From the NCBI GenBank assembly GCA_030035585.1, contig CM057477.1, forward strand, positions 56,835,447-56,899,446: DNA of 64,000 nt, written 5' to 3'. Position numbers and translations under genes: made by a program. Source of the stretch: Dugong dugon (lineage: Eukaryota > Chordata > Mammalia > Sirenia > Dugongidae). The notes below the pieces were generated by a model that did not search any database, had not been told where the DNA came from, and worked only from the letters and a program-made list of their open reading frames with translations. Positions 43,925 to 55,647 of this stretch are shown here, in pieces (position 1 is the first letter of the stretch; each line of letters starts with the position of its first letter).

Positions 43925-44132
43925 GGAGTCCCTGGGTGGTGCAAACAGCTAAGCGATTGACTACTAGCTGAAAGATAGACGGTTTGAACCTACTCAGAGG
44001 TGCCTTGGAAGACAGGCCTGGTGATCTGCTTCTGAAACATCGCAGTCTTGAAAACTCTGTGGAGCTCAGTTCTACTCTGCACACACAGGGTGGCCATGAG
44101 GCAGACTTGACTGGACAGCAACTAACAACAAT
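43925..44132 (+). mobile_element. AfroSINE, long form
   Basis: 'gagtccctgggtggtgcaaa', 'cctggtgatctgcttctgaa' and a tail 'agcaactaacaacaatg' that clearly resembles the RTE 3' end. Confidence 0.93.
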
Positions 44133-44831
44133 GTCTACAGGATATCTCATAGTCATGCTTTGCTACCTTGAGTGTTTACATAAATGTTTTCTTAAATTTT
44201 ATCTTACTGAGAAGGATTAGATACATTTGAGTTAATTATTCAAGGTGAATCTCCTTGCATATTTTCAAAATTTTAAGACACGTTGGTCTGTATTGTTTTG
44301 TACTTTTCAGGTTTTGTGACTTCTGAAAAGTCAGGCATTCTTTATTTGATAATGTGTTCACTCCCTTAAACAATTTCTATCCATTATGCTGTCAGTTTTT
44401 CATGATTAAAATACATTTCATAATTGAATTACTTTAGCTTAAATTAATATAATCTGTATACCCAATTATCTAATTATTGGAAAACTTTTTTAAAGCTGAA
44501 TGTTAAATGTTTTGGCTAAATTGAAAAAACTCTGTCTGTGAAAGACAAATAAATGTTACTTTCAGTATTCTGAAGAGTTGTAAAGATGGCATCGGTGAGC
44601 TTACAGACATTAAATGTCAAGGCAGTCTCACTAAACTGATAGTCCTAAGACCAATCACTTGTTGTGGAGCCATTAGTAACTGAGAGAATGGGGTAAACAG
44701 GGACTCTGGCCACTCTGGCCATGCCTACCCTAGTAACTCTGAGAAGGTAAGGGAGAGCAATTAAACATTATCTATTAAAAATGATAAACCACCACCAACT
44801 TCAGCATGATTATTTTGGGGCCTGACAAAAA
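44133..44831. other. Unassigned AT-rich interval
   Basis: No recognised element or gene. Confidence 0.4.
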
Positions 44832-44988
44832 AAAAAAAACCATTGCCGTTGAGTCAATTCGGACTCATAGTGACCCAAGAGGACAGAGTGGAACTGCTCC
44901 ATAGGGTTTCCAAGGAGCGGCTGGTGAATTCGAACTGCCAACATTTTAGTTAGCAGGGGTAGCTCTTAACTACTGTGCCACCAGGGTT
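44832..44988 (-). mobile_element. AfroSINE, short form, antisense
   Basis: 'cattgccgttgagtcaattc' at the tail side, preceded by poly-A-like sequence 44827-44839; head 'tactgtgccaccagggtt'. Confidence 0.92.
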
Positions 44989-45331
44989 ACTGGTAATGCC
45001 TACACACCTTGAATTTGCTTTAAAAGCACAAACTCTGAGCTCATCAGATCTGCTTATCACATCTCTTAATGGATGAAATTGAGGAAGGACACCTAGACGT
45101 AGGGCTCAAACGATATCTTCAGGACTTGGTCTCTTTTTCTTTTCATTGTTTTGCTCTGCTTTCCATTAGCGTTAGTCTGTCTCTGAGGCAGACCCTCTAC
45201 TAATAGTAGCTCTGAACAACTGTTTATTTGTGTGTTAGTTTTCATTACCATTCAGCTAACAATTCCAAGAGAAAGAGAAATTTTCTTTCCCAATAATTTT
45301 AGCAAAAATCCCAGGATTGGATCTTACTAGA

Positions 45332-45879
45332 TGTGATGGTTAAGATTGTGTGTCAATTTGGCTGGGCCATGATTCTCAGTGGTTTGGCAGGCATATGATG
45401 TTGTGATCACCTTCATGCTGAGATTTGATATAATGTGATCACCCCCATGATGGGATCTGCTGTGAGTAGCCAGTGAGTTGAAAGGGAGTTTCCTTAGGTG
45501 TGTGGCCTGCACTGAATATAAGTGGACATTCTGGCAAGGCTTCTGGGCTTTTGCTCACTCTGAATCCTACAACTGGCTCCTGTTTGCCTGGCCTCTTGTG
45601 TTTGGGACTTGAGTTAGCAGATCACCTGTGGTCTTGCCTGCTGCCTTGGGATTTATTGATTCGCAGCCTGCAGCAAACAGCCCTGCTGTCTGACCTGCTG
45701 ATTTTGGGTTCGCCAGCCCCTGTGGCTGTGTGGGTCAGGAGAGGCCCCCAGCCTGATCCACAACTTGGGACGTTCCAATCTCTACAGACTTGTGAGCCAT
45801 TTATTTGATCTAAATCTCTCTCCAAATATATTTACATGCTTTCCTGGCTTTGCATCTCTAAAGGACCCAGCCTAAGACA
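45332..45879 (+). mobile_element. Solo ERV-L LTR, TSD CTAGA
   Basis: Same family as the provirus LTRs: TGTGATGGTTAAG start, 'gattctcagtggtttggcag', CCTAAGACA end. Flanked by CTAGA at 45327-45331 and 45880-45884. At 548 bp it contains both parts that the two proviral LTRs have each lost, so it is the best local reference for the family. It carries an extra near-repeat 'gtgatcacc' region at about 45404-45446. The antisense and sense frames across it are not genes. Confidence 0.88.
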
Positions 45880-46169
45880 CTAGACTAATATAGATAATGG
45901 GACTATTTCTGAATAAATCCATATGACCATGGAAACTGAAAAGAAGGATTAACCAGGCCTAGATACCCAGCCATAAGGTAAGGGGCAATGGAGTCAGGCC
46001 CAGCTGTACTTCGCAGCCTGTGATCAAGGTAGGGTTTATTGCCCAAAGAAAAATCTCCTACAGGAAGAGAGATTTATGCTGGCTAGGCAAAAAACAGCAG
46101 ATAGTCCACAAAAATTTCAACAGTTTGCAAATTTGGTAATATCATCACCACATATTTCTTCCGCTAGAC

Positions 46170-46373
46170 CAGAGGTTGGCAAACTTTTTCTATAAAGGGC
46201 CAGAGAGTAAATATTTTTAGGATTTGCAGGCCATTTACAGTCTCTGTCACATATTCTACCTTTTTTTTTAAGCAGCACCTTAAAAATGTGAAAAACTTCC
46301 TTAATTCGAGGGCTGTACAAAAACAGGTGGCAGGGCCAATTTGTCTCATGGATTATAGTTTGCCAACCCTTGC
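46170..46373. mobile_element. hAT-Charlie-like DNA transposon remnant
   Basis: Inverted ends: 'cagaggttggcaaac' on the left and 'gtttgccaacccttg' on the right. Inside are 'tataaagggccagagagtaa' and 'gagggctgtacaaaaacagg', which I know from a common mammalian non-autonomous hAT family. The 8-bp flanks do not match well. Confidence 0.7.
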
Positions 46374-46644
46374 ACTGATAGTGAGTATATCCAGGACAGA
46401 AATCATGTTTTGTTTGTGTATTCCAAGAGCTAGCGCACAGTAGGTATTTAGCAAACGTGCATTTGCTGAATAAATGCAGACTTGAATCTATTAAATTAAG
46501 AAGTAGAATGGGAAAATGAATTTCAAACTTATTTCATATATTGCATTAGAACAACCAGAGATGGAGGCTCTTTCTTAGAAACTTGACAAAATTAATCTAA
46601 CCTAAGCCTGTTGGAGGAAAAACAGAGCTGGAGGAAAAGGGGAG

Positions 46645-47014
46645 TGTCTTAGTTACCTAGTGATACTGTAACAGAAATATGACAAGTGGTGGCTTTAAGA
46701 AACAGAAATTTATTTCTCATAGTTCTGGAGGCTAAAAGTCCAAATCAGGGTCGCGACTGGGTCAATTCCTTCCTTGTCGGTAACACTGGGTATTCCTTGT
46801 CAATCTTTACATAGCATCTGTCTTCCTCAGTTTGTATTTACCTCTGTGTCTAATCTGTTCTGTTTTATAACTCAGAAGTGATTAGGTTTAGGACCCACCT
46901 ACCTCGGGAATGGCGTAACAAAGAAAACCCTATTCCTAAATTGTATTACGTCCACAGGTATAGGGGCTAGAATTCTAACACATAATTTGGATGGACACAG
47001 TTCAATCCATACTA
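46645..47014 (-). mobile_element. MaLR-type solo LTR, antisense, TSD GGGAG
   Basis: Exact 5-bp duplication GGGAG at 46640-46644 and 47015-47019. Reverse reading starts TAGTATGGATTGAACTGTGT and ends ACTAAGACA. At 370 bp it is shorter than the 7170 and 37504 copies. Confidence 0.83.
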
Positions 47015-47019
47015 GGGAG

Positions 47020-47554
47020 AAAGAGAGAGGAAAGTTGTAACTTTAACAGATAATTCTTCATGTGACTCATAAGGACCACATAAAAACAGCTTTGAAGTTT
47101 GTAGTTGGGACTGGAGAGGGAAACAACTAGATGCTCTTCTGAGGCATCACACAGATGAGACAATCGCCACCACCCACCTAAAGAACAAGCTTAGTGAGAG
47201 AAAAGAATCCAGAGGCTGGTGGGAATGCCTATAATGGTATTTTTAAGCACAGATCCAACCTAACATATGCCTAGGCCCAGACTCCTAAAGGCCAAAGCAA
47301 TCTATTCCCTGTGACCACACTTGCTGAGACACATAGCTACAGTAAAAGTTGAGGAAAAGGGAGCTTCCATGAGTGCTGGAATAAAACAATATAGGAAGAG
47401 AGATTACTTCCTTGTATTAGGGAGTCTTCTTTTAATTCATGCTATATTCACTACTTTCTCAGTTGTCTTTATTTAATATATTTCTCAATTTCATATAACC
47501 CCCTCTACCATATCAATTATTTCAGGTCATTTCTTTTATTACTGTGATGTTACT
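47020..47554. other. Unassigned interval
   Basis: Nothing recognised beyond diffuse purine-rich text at 47020-47040. Confidence 0.4.
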
Positions 47555-47695
47555 CTATTTTTACACAAATAACGTGTGCCTTCTATGTTTGTTTGCCAGC
47601 CACCCTCTCCCCCAGCAAGGTATTTTTGTAAGCGTGCTATGCTAATTTTTATTTTTTACAGCAGAAAGCACATGTTATTTTCATAAAAAATATGG
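47555..47695. mobile_element. Second fold-back (hairpin) element
   Basis: Left arm 'acacaaataacgtgtgcctt' pairs with the right arm, which reads in reverse as atgaaaataacatgtgcttt. The left half matches the element at 3079-3283 ('cccccagcaaggtatttttg' against 'cccccagggtatttttct'). The right arm is internally shortened. Confidence 0.68.
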
Positions 47696-47843
47696 TAATC
47701 ATCTTTCAATAACACCTAGACCCCCAAACCCTTGATTCTAACATCTTTTTCATTGTCATTTATCCCCTTGACCTCCTCTCACATTTTAAAATATACAGTC
47801 ATGAGAGTTATGGCATATAACCTCAGCCCTTTGCTCCTTACAG

Positions 47844-48362
47844 TGGGCCAAATGGTAGCCCCCCAAAAGATATGCCCACGTTGTAATCTGTGGAACCTAT
47901 GAATGTTACCTTATTTGGAATAAGAGTGTTTGTAGATGTAGTTATGGTAATAATCTTGGGGTAAGGAGATCACCCTAGATTATTTGGATGGGACCTAAAT
48001 TTAATGATAAGTGTCCTTATAAAAGACACAGAGGAGAGACACACACACAGAGCAGAAAGTGATGTGAAGACAGAGGCACAGATTGGAGTGATGCAGCCAC
48101 AAGCCAGGCAGAAGAGAAGGAGGCAATGTGACCATGGAGGCAGATATTGGAGTGATGTGGACACAGGTCAAGAAATGCCAACAGCCACCAGAAGCTAAAG
48201 AGGCAAAAACGGATTCTCCCCTAAAGCCTCCAGAGAGAGTATAGCCCTACCAACACCTTGATTTTGGACTTCTGGCCTCAAGAACTGTATGAGAATAAAT
48301 GTCTGTTGTTTTAATCTAGCTAGTTTGTTATATTTGTCACAGGAGCCACAGTAAACTAATAG
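47844..48362 (+). mobile_element. MLT1A/B-like MaLR LTR
   Basis: Near-consensus blocks: 'gttaccttatttggaataag', 'gtgtccttataaaagacaca', 'gattggagtgatgcagccac', 'accttgattttggacttctg' and 'gagaataaatgtctgttgtt'. Start and end are slightly eroded (TGGGCC; AATAG). Confidence 0.88.
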
Positions 48363-48899
48363 ATTCCTCTTCTTCCTTAGTGTACTCTAGGTTGCTCAGA
48401 ACCTCCATCACCTCTGCACCTGCTCGCATGCACTGAACATGGCTAGAGAAAACCCACAATTGTTTTATTTTAATAAATCCCCGACCACAAATTCTATTCT
48501 TTCTCCTTTCTGTCTTAAAGGGTGATTTATTATCCTCACTCTCAGCTGACAATCTTTCTTTCTCTTTCACTGAAAACAAAGAGAAGCAATCAAAGAAGTT
48601 TTATAGGCACCCCACTATCCAGTACAGATATCCATTCATGCTTGGTGCACATCAATTATTTATACTCCTCTCTAATCATCTAGAGGCAATCCTACTCCAT
48701 GAGAATTACAGCCATCCCTTCTTGCCTATCAAAATACAAGGCTCCAAAGATCTTCCCTCTCTTCTACATCAGGTTTTCTCTCTACTGAATCATTTCCTTC
48801 AGCTTACAAAAATGTTTCTGGTTATACTGTATATGTCTGTTTCTTTACTCCCTTTTGCAGCAAAACTACAGTTAAGAGTTGTATGAATTTATCCTCTCC

Positions 48900-50300
48900 A
48901 ATTTCTCTACTCTCATTCTCTCTTAAACCCACTCCATCAATGTTTTGTCCCCCTCCACTCCACTCACAGTTCTCTTGTCAAGGTGAGTCATGACCTACAG
49001 ATTGCTAAATTTGATGGTTGAGTTCTATTTCTCCTATTACTTTACTGATCAGTAGCATTTAACAGAGGTTATCACTCTTTCCTGCTTGATACACTCTCTT
49101 TACTTAACTTTCAGGACCCCATAGTCTCTTGTCTCTGTGCTTACTCATTCTTTCTCATCCTCCTTGGTGTGTCCCAGCTATCTCTCTATTGCCCTCTTCT
49201 CTTTCTACATTCATTTTTTTTTTTGGGGGCAGGGAGGATATTACCCAAGCTCATGGATTTCAATACCACATATTATGAGATAATGTCTAAATTTATGACC
49301 CCAGTCAAGACCCATCTCTCATATTCCAAATATCCAATTTAACTTTCTACTTGACATATCCACTCATCTGTACTTGGGGAATAGACATCTCAAATTTAAT
49401 CTATCAAAACAGAACCCTTGATATACTTCCCACAACATTTTCCTCCCACAGTCTTCCCCATCTCGGTTGAAGGCAACTCCTTCCATTGGTTGCTCAAGCC
49501 AAAAACCTTAGATGTGACATCATTGACTCCTATATTTTTCTTGTATTCTCCATGCCACCTATAAAAAAAATCTTGTTAGTTCTATTTTCACAGTATATTG
49601 AGAATAACGTTACTCTTCACCTTCTCTGCTAACACCTGGTTCAAACTACCATTATCTCTCCAGTATGGCCTTCTGTCTACCTTGTAATATATCCTTAACA
49701 CCGGAACTAGAGTTATTCTTTAAAAATATATCTCAGATTATTTTACTTCTCAGACAAGTCCTCCAGTGGGCTCCCCATTTCATTCAGAAAGGAAACCAAG
49801 TACCTTGGAATGTTCTATATTTATACCTCTCACCTTATCTTCTATGATCTCCCCCTCAGCCACACTTCTACAGCTACATTGGAGTCCATGCTATTTCTAC
49901 AAAGAATCTGGCACCCTTCCAATCTAAAACATTTACGTTGGCTCTTCCATCAGACTGGGATACTTTTACTCATATATCTGCATATGAAATTTCTTCTCAC
50001 CTTTAAAGTCTCTGCTGATGCCAGACCTTCTAAATGAGTCTTACACTGGTCACTCTATTTGAGATTGCAATCATCCCTGTCCCCAGCTACCACACTCCCT
50101 AGTTGCCTTCCCCACTATATTTCCCATAGGACTTATAAATTTCTGCCGTATTATATAGTTTACATAATTCTCTAGTTAAATGTTTATTTTCTGTCCTTGC
50201 ACACTAGAAAGTAATCTCCACAAAACATTTTTGTTTATATTTTTTTTCACTGAGAGATTCTCAAATCCTTGAGACAGTGCCTGGCTTATAGCAGACACTT
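48900..50300 (+). mobile_element. L2 LINE, about 1.4 kb including part of the ORF
   Basis: Reads as the L2 reverse transcriptase 3' half and 3' end. Clear blocks are 'acagtcttccccatctcggt', 'aaaaaccttagatgtgacat', 'ccagtgggctccccatttca' and the end 'gacagtgcctggcttatagc'. A T-rich/G-rich interruption at 49206-49235 and many indels break all frames. The 60- and 75-codon frames at 49665 and 49810 lie within it. Confidence 0.78.
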
Positions 50301-50317
50301 GTTACTTGTATTTTAAC

Positions 50318-50337
50318 AAAAAAAAAAAAAAAAAAAG
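50318..50337. repeat. Poly-A tract
   Basis: Uninterrupted A run just after the L2 end, followed by MIR-like text to about 50430. It may be the tail of a small retroposed sequence that I cannot identify. Confidence 0.6.
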
Positions 50338-50479
50338 TTGTACTGAACTGAGAGTAAATATGGTTGAGTTTCAATTCCTACCTTGTCACAAACATGCTAT
50401 AGATCTTTGAGCAATCACCTTTAATTCCAAAACCCATCCTTCAAAATTATTGCCATGTCAATAGATTAAACAGTCATAA

Positions 50480-50880
50480 AAAGAAATGATCTTAACTGGG
50501 ACCTCCTAAAAATTAAATACTTATACTCATCAAAAGACTTCATCAGAAGAATAAAAAGAGAACCTTTCCACCTACCAATGACATATCTGCCAAGGGTGTA
50601 ATCTTCAAAATTTATTGAAAACTTTAACACCTCAATAAAAAAAGACAATCCAATTAAAAAATGGGCAAAGGACATGAACAGACACTTCACCAAAGGAGAC
50701 ATTCAGGCAAACAACAAACACATGATGAGATGCTCTCAATCATCAGCCAATAGAAAGATATAAATCAAATCTACAATGAGATATCATCTCACCATTTCGA
50801 TAATGGCAATGATCAAAAAAACAGAAAACAACAAATGCTGGTGAGGATGTGGGGAGTTTGGAATTTTTATACACTACTGG
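50480..50880 (+). mobile_element. L1 3' end (ORF2 C-terminus and 3' UTR start)
   Basis: Familiar L1 blocks: 'aaaaatgggcaaaggacatg', 'aacagacacttcaccaaagg', 'tgctggtgaggatgtgggga' and 'acactactggtggga'. Stops in all frames. Confidence 0.82.
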
Positions 50881-50894
50881 TGGGACTTGAGCCT

Positions 50895-50969
50895 TGCATG
50901 GACTCAAACCACCAACTTTTCAGTTAGCAGCCTAATACATTAATCATTTTCACTACCCTGGGACTCCTC
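50895..50969 (-). mobile_element. AfroSINE head fragment, antisense
   Basis: Only the tRNA-like head remains: 'ggactcaaaccaccaacttt' to 'ctaccctgggactcct'. The body and tail are missing where it abuts the L1 3' piece. Confidence 0.8.
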
Positions 50970-52280
50970 AGTCTCACTAGATGTCATCAAAGCACTGTAT
51001 CTCCTTCAAGATGGAAACCCTGGGAATGAGGTTGAACAAGCACCTTCCTCACTCTACTTCACTTTCTCTGCTCATCACAGGGACCTAGGAGACACAGACT
51101 TGAGCTAGACACAGGTTCCTAGTTTCCCTTTCTGTGGGATATGAAAAATCTATGATTAAGATAGCCAGCCTTTGGATAATGTTAAAGAAGTAGATGCAGA
51201 AATTTAGAAAATACTTTTCCACCGGGTAAAACTACTCCCCAAGCCTGTTGCCTTACCGAGGACTTGAAAATTATATTTTGAGTGTCAGAAGCTGAATATT
51301 GCTTTTTCCTCTTTCTCTTTGCATTAATAACATAACATCCTTGATACTCTTGGAGGCAGATGGATGCATCAGGCTGGGCAAGGAGAAAGTCATGTACAAG
51401 AAAATAAGAAAAAAGCACAGATAAGGGGAACACTCATTATACTCAACATGAACAATAACATAGGACAGGAATTTCAAGCATATTTAATTTGGATGGTCTA
51501 CTAAACAAAATTGAGAGTTGGCACAGATCTTTGTTTATGCATTCTAGTTCTCGGCTCTAGACTTGACCAATATCTGAATATTTATGAAAACAGAACACAA
51601 GAATTCTTCCTACTACCGTCAGTTTGAGGACATGTCTCTTGCTTTAAATTTTGCAACCATACAACCTCCTCTGATTTTTAGTGAGCTGTCACTAATATAT
51701 TACTATTGACATAGTTGCTTTTCTTCTATATTTTTTCCCCGACTATGAATCATGTTCTTCTCGCTCTTAAAAATTTTCTTACCAAAGTGTTTTTTCTTCC
51801 CCCTTGGTAATATATCATAGTGTTATTCTCTCACTCATTAAATCATATTTATTTTAATACATTTGTTAGAATTTTAAAGTAAAATTACTGATAAAAGCCA
51901 TTTTCATCTTAATATATAGGAGGTTTCCTTTTTTGAACTTTGAAAGTTTACTTTTGATGATTTTTAATGACAAAATCATCTTTTTTCCATGCTAAATTGA
52001 TTTTTGAGTACTCTATTTTTCTTATAGGTGATGTATCAGAATTAATCTGAATACTTCTTTGATGTCTTAGTGTTTAAGTATTATTTCTTAAAATCTACTG
52101 AAAATTATGCTCTTAATTTCATAGCAAACATGCTACATTTATCAGCATGTACAGTTTAAAGCAAATAATCTTTCCCAAAACTTACCTAGGAAAGGTAATT
52201 AATCTCATTCACTTATGACTAAGCATTAAGCTAGGAATCCAAATTCTAAATTTAACTGAGTTTCACGATGTTTCTCTAAC
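50970..52280. other. Unassigned AT-rich interval
   Basis: No recognised repeat or exon. Antisense frames at 51182-51477 carry no domain. Confidence 0.4.
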
Positions 52281-52440
52281 CAAACCAAAAAACCTGTTGC
52301 CATCAAATCAATTCTGACTCATAGCAGCCCTACAGGGCAGCTAGAACTGCCCTGTAGGGTTTCAAGGATTGGCTTCGTGGATTCGAACTGCTTATCTTTT
52401 GGTTAGCAGCCCAGCTCTTAACCACTGCACCACCAGGGCT
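52281..52440 (-). mobile_element. AfroSINE, short form, antisense
   Basis: 'gttgccatcaaatcaattct' at the tail side; body contains a small partial duplication ('gccctacagggcag' then 'gccctgtagggt'); head 'ccactgcaccaccagggct'. Confidence 0.92.
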
Positions 52441-52789
52441 ATATTTCTCTAAGTGACCTTTAAAAATAAAAAATAACTCTGAGGCATATTTTTTAAACAT
52501 TTGACAGGAAATAAATAGATGCATTGTCACCCACTGGATTATATTTTAGGATGTCTGAAAGAAATAAAGTGATTTTTTTTTTTTATTGTTTTGGATATAT
52601 GTTTGCACAAATTCTCAGAAGAAAAGTATGTCCTGGTGTCTATTTTCAAGGGCTGTTGCTTTTTGAAACATAAATGATTATAAATCCATGGAAGCATTGA
52701 CTCCTGTAGATCATATTCTGATCCCAACAACACATTCTTGGCAAATACTTGTATCTTATAGAGAATTATATAGTAGTTCAGCAATATCC

Positions 52790-53150
52790 ACTCTCTTTTC
52801 CTTACCTGCCTAGGAGGAGTATATATCCCTACCCTATTGATGTGCGTTGTGATGTGCTTTGGCCAGTGGAATGTAGGCAAAGGTGGGAAAGTGCCAATTC
52901 TGAGTGGAGTCTTCAAGAGTCGTTGCACATTTCTGACTGTCTTGCTGCCCTCTGCCCAGATTAGAGCTGTTCATTCATGCCAGGTTCTTGAATCAGATGC
53001 CATACGCGGCAAACCAGAACCTCACTCACAAACTGGACTAGAGCTTGTGCAGCTAATTCATGAATTGTTGAATAAGAAATCAGTAACTATCACTGCAAAC
53101 CACTGATATTTTGAGATTATTGGGTTCATAGTACTATTGCAGTAACAGCT
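52790..53150 (+). mobile_element. Possible degraded LTR
   Basis: 'gtgatgtgctttggccagtg' and the end 'cactgatattttgagattat' followed by 'attgcagtaacag' resemble the end of an old MaLR-type LTR. The antisense 129-codon frame at 52539-52928 overlaps it and shows no domain. Confidence 0.35.
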
Positions 53151-53984
53151 TGTAAATATAGAATATGGAGCATGTGGCTGTGGAATTAAGTGGAAGGCAG
53201 CATGAAAATGTTATTGCAGGCTAGACAAATGATAATCCATATTATACATGGCAAACTATTTTACAAAATTATCACCTGTAATTATTTAGAGAGTAGAAAA
53301 CATGCCTAATGAACCCATGAGATTTTGAGATGGAACATCACTAGCCTAAGGGACTGTTATCTACTTTTTATAAGCATTATGAAAAAGAGATGAGTTCAGA
53401 AATGAACTGACCTATTTATAAGAAGGGATGAATGGGAAACAAAGAATCCAAATATTCCTGGACATGCAAGGTTTAAAGATGTATTTGATTCTCATCTCCT
53501 GCCTCACCAGCCAATAAGAGGTTGTCAGATTAAGTGGGGAATCAGGGGCGGAAAGGAGGAGTGTGCCGTCGCAGAATGGGGTGAGCAATTAGGGTCACAT
53601 AACAACGTATATATAAAATTTTGTATGGGAGACTAACTTGAAATGTAAACTTTATTTAAACTACAACAATAAAATAACTAAAGTTATGTCAACTAACAAT
53701 AAATAAATTCAATGTTACCCTAAAAAAAAGAGAGAGCTGGGAAGAAAGATGAGTCTAAGGCAAGACTGCCGCCCCATCTGTGAAGACCTCTAATTGGATT
53801 AAGATGTCCTTCAGTAAATGATTTTTTTTTAATAAAATGGTCATTGTAAAGAGACTAAAGATCCACAAAAGTACAATAATCTCAAAATACCTGTAAGTCT
53901 AGAAAGATACTGGCACATGGTACTGAGTGGAGTCAAATGTATGTATATACACACATATATATATATATGTTTCTGAGAGAGCTG
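53151..53984. other. Unassigned AT-rich interval
   Basis: TA/CA-rich simple sequence at 53937-53970; otherwise nothing recognised. Confidence 0.4.
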
Positions 53985-53997
53985 GTATTACCAAAAG

Positions 53998-54195
53998 GAG
54001 CCCTAGTGGTGCAGTGGTTAAGTGCTCAGCTGCTACCCGAAAGGTCAGCTGTTCGAATTCCCAGCTGTTCAGCAGGAGAAAGATGTAGCAGTCTACTTCT
54101 GTATAGATTACAGCCTTGGAAACCCTATGAGGCAGTTCTACTATGTTCTATAGGGTTGCTAGGAGTTGAAATCTACTCAGCAGCAATGGGTTTTA
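53998..54195 (+). mobile_element. AfroSINE, intermediate form, with exact 13-bp TSD
   Basis: GTATTACCAAAAG flanks it exactly at 53985-53997 and 54196-54208. A box 'gtggtgcagtggttaagtgc', B box 'ctgttcgaattcccagc', and an extra body block 'agcagtctacttctgtatag' distinct from the usual long form. Confidence 0.95.
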
Positions 54196-54523
54196 GTATT
54201 ACCAAAAGTGCTTTCAAACTGGACTGGGAAAAATTGTGACTGTTCTAGAAGTAAAACAACCACCAGCCCCAATTTTCTAAGGATAAGGGACAGAGTGAAA
54301 TGAGGGATTGCCATCTCTTCAATGCCTCTTTCTGGTGTTATGAAAAAGCATCATGGAAAAGGAAGGCCCTACTAGAAGGCTGAGTCCAAAGTCTTGGAGA
54401 AAATGAACAGGGAAGCTACTCTCAGGAAAACAACAGAGGCCTAATCAGGGAATATTTCCCATATCCAGAATAAAAGGCTCACAATATCTGCCCAGTAAGA
54501 TTTCAGAATTGCTGTGAATCAAT

Positions 54524-54730
54524 GGGGGTCCCTGAGTGGTGCAAACAGTTAACATGCTCAGCTGCTAACCAGAAGGTAGAAGGTTCAAGGCCACCCAGAG
54601 GTGCCTCAGAAAGAAAGGCCTGACAATCTGCTTCTGAAAGATCAGCCATTGAGAACCTTATGAAGCACAGTTCTACTCTGACGTGCACGGGGTCGCCACG
54701 AGTTGGAGTGGACTCAACGGCAGGTTACTA
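54524..54730 (+). mobile_element. AfroSINE, long form
   Basis: 'ggtccctgagtggtgcaaac', 'cctgacaatctgcttctgaa', tail 'cgccacgagttggagtggac'. A short imperfect duplication TGAATCA flanks it. Confidence 0.93.
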
Positions 54731-55029
54731 ATTATGAATCAGTGACTACTATTGGGCTCCCATTCTTCCCCTTTTTGAATGGTTGTGTTTATTGGGTTGT
54801 GTAGTTCCTGTTCTACCACCGTGTGTCGGAAATTTGGTGGGGAGAGATAACTTTTTTATTTTAATTTGTAGGTTATCATATCAATGCCTTGCATCCAGCC
54901 ATAACATAGAGACTGTCACAAAATATATTATTCAATGATATTTGCTACAGACATGAATAGAGTTAATTAAGATAGTATGGGTACTGCATATTTTGGTCAG
55001 AAAAGCTTATAGCATACAATATAATCATT

Positions 55030-55145
55030 TAGTATATTCGTTCAACAAATATTTATTGGTGCAACAAAGGACATCGTACTCATGTAGGAACTGGGGACAC
55101 AGCAATAAGCAAAGTGAACAAGGCCTATGCTCTCATAAAACTAAT
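55030..55145 (+). mobile_element. L2-like 3' fragment
   Basis: 'cgttcaacaaatatttattg', 'ctggggacacagcaataagc' and 'caaggcctatgctctcataa' follow the L2 3' order. Confidence 0.6.
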
Positions 55146-55190
55146 GGGTCAAAAAACAAACTAGTTTTAAACACAATTATCCTTCTTATG

Positions 55191-55647
55191 GACTGCTAGA
55201 AGAATGAACAAATCAGTCTTGGAAGAAGTACAGCCAGAATGCTCCTTAGAAGCAAGGATGATGAGACTTCATCTCACATACTTTGGACATGTTATCAGGA
55301 GGGACCAGTCACTGGAGAAGGATATCATGCCTGACTCATAGCAACCCTATAGGACAGAGTAGAACTGCCCCATAGGGTTTCCAAGGAGCAGCTGGTAGAT
55401 TTTAACTGCCCACCTTTTGGTTAGCAGCTGAACTCTTAACCACGGAGCCATCACAGCTCCTGGTAAAGTAGAAAGACAGCAGAAAAAAGGAATACCATCA
55501 ATTAGATGGATTGACACAGTGGCTGCAACAATGTGCTCAAACATGGCAACAGTTGTGAGGATGGCGCAGAACTGGGCAGAGTTTCGTTCTGTTGTGCATA
55601 CGGTCTGAGTCAGAACGGACTCGACAGCATCTAACGTCAACGACAAC
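55191..55647 (+). mobile_element. RTE-type LINE 3' end, split by an AfroSINE
   Basis: Left part 55191-55328 ('gtcttggaagaagtacagcc', 'actttggacatgttatcagg') and right part 55461-55647 ('gattgacacagtggctgcaa' to 'gcatctaacgtcaacgac') join to the order seen in 31491-32244. An approximate 12-bp duplication (ATCCTTCTTATG at 55179-55190; ATCCTTCTCTTG at 55648-55659) flanks it. Severely 5'-truncated. Confidence 0.87.
55329..55460 (-). mobile_element. AfroSINE, short form, nested in RTE, antisense
   Basis: Tail side starts abruptly at 'tgactcatagcaaccctat', lacking the usual 20 or so terminal bases; body 'cagagtagaactgccccat'; head 'ggagccatcacagctcc'. The antisense 128-codon frame at 55347-55733 is an artefact of this SINE and the RTE. 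Confidence 0.92.

Noticed and set aside
52539..52928. 129-codon antisense frame
   Set aside because: AT-rich, no domain, overlaps a possible degraded LTR, and no promoter or splice context. Length is reachable by chance in 64 kb.
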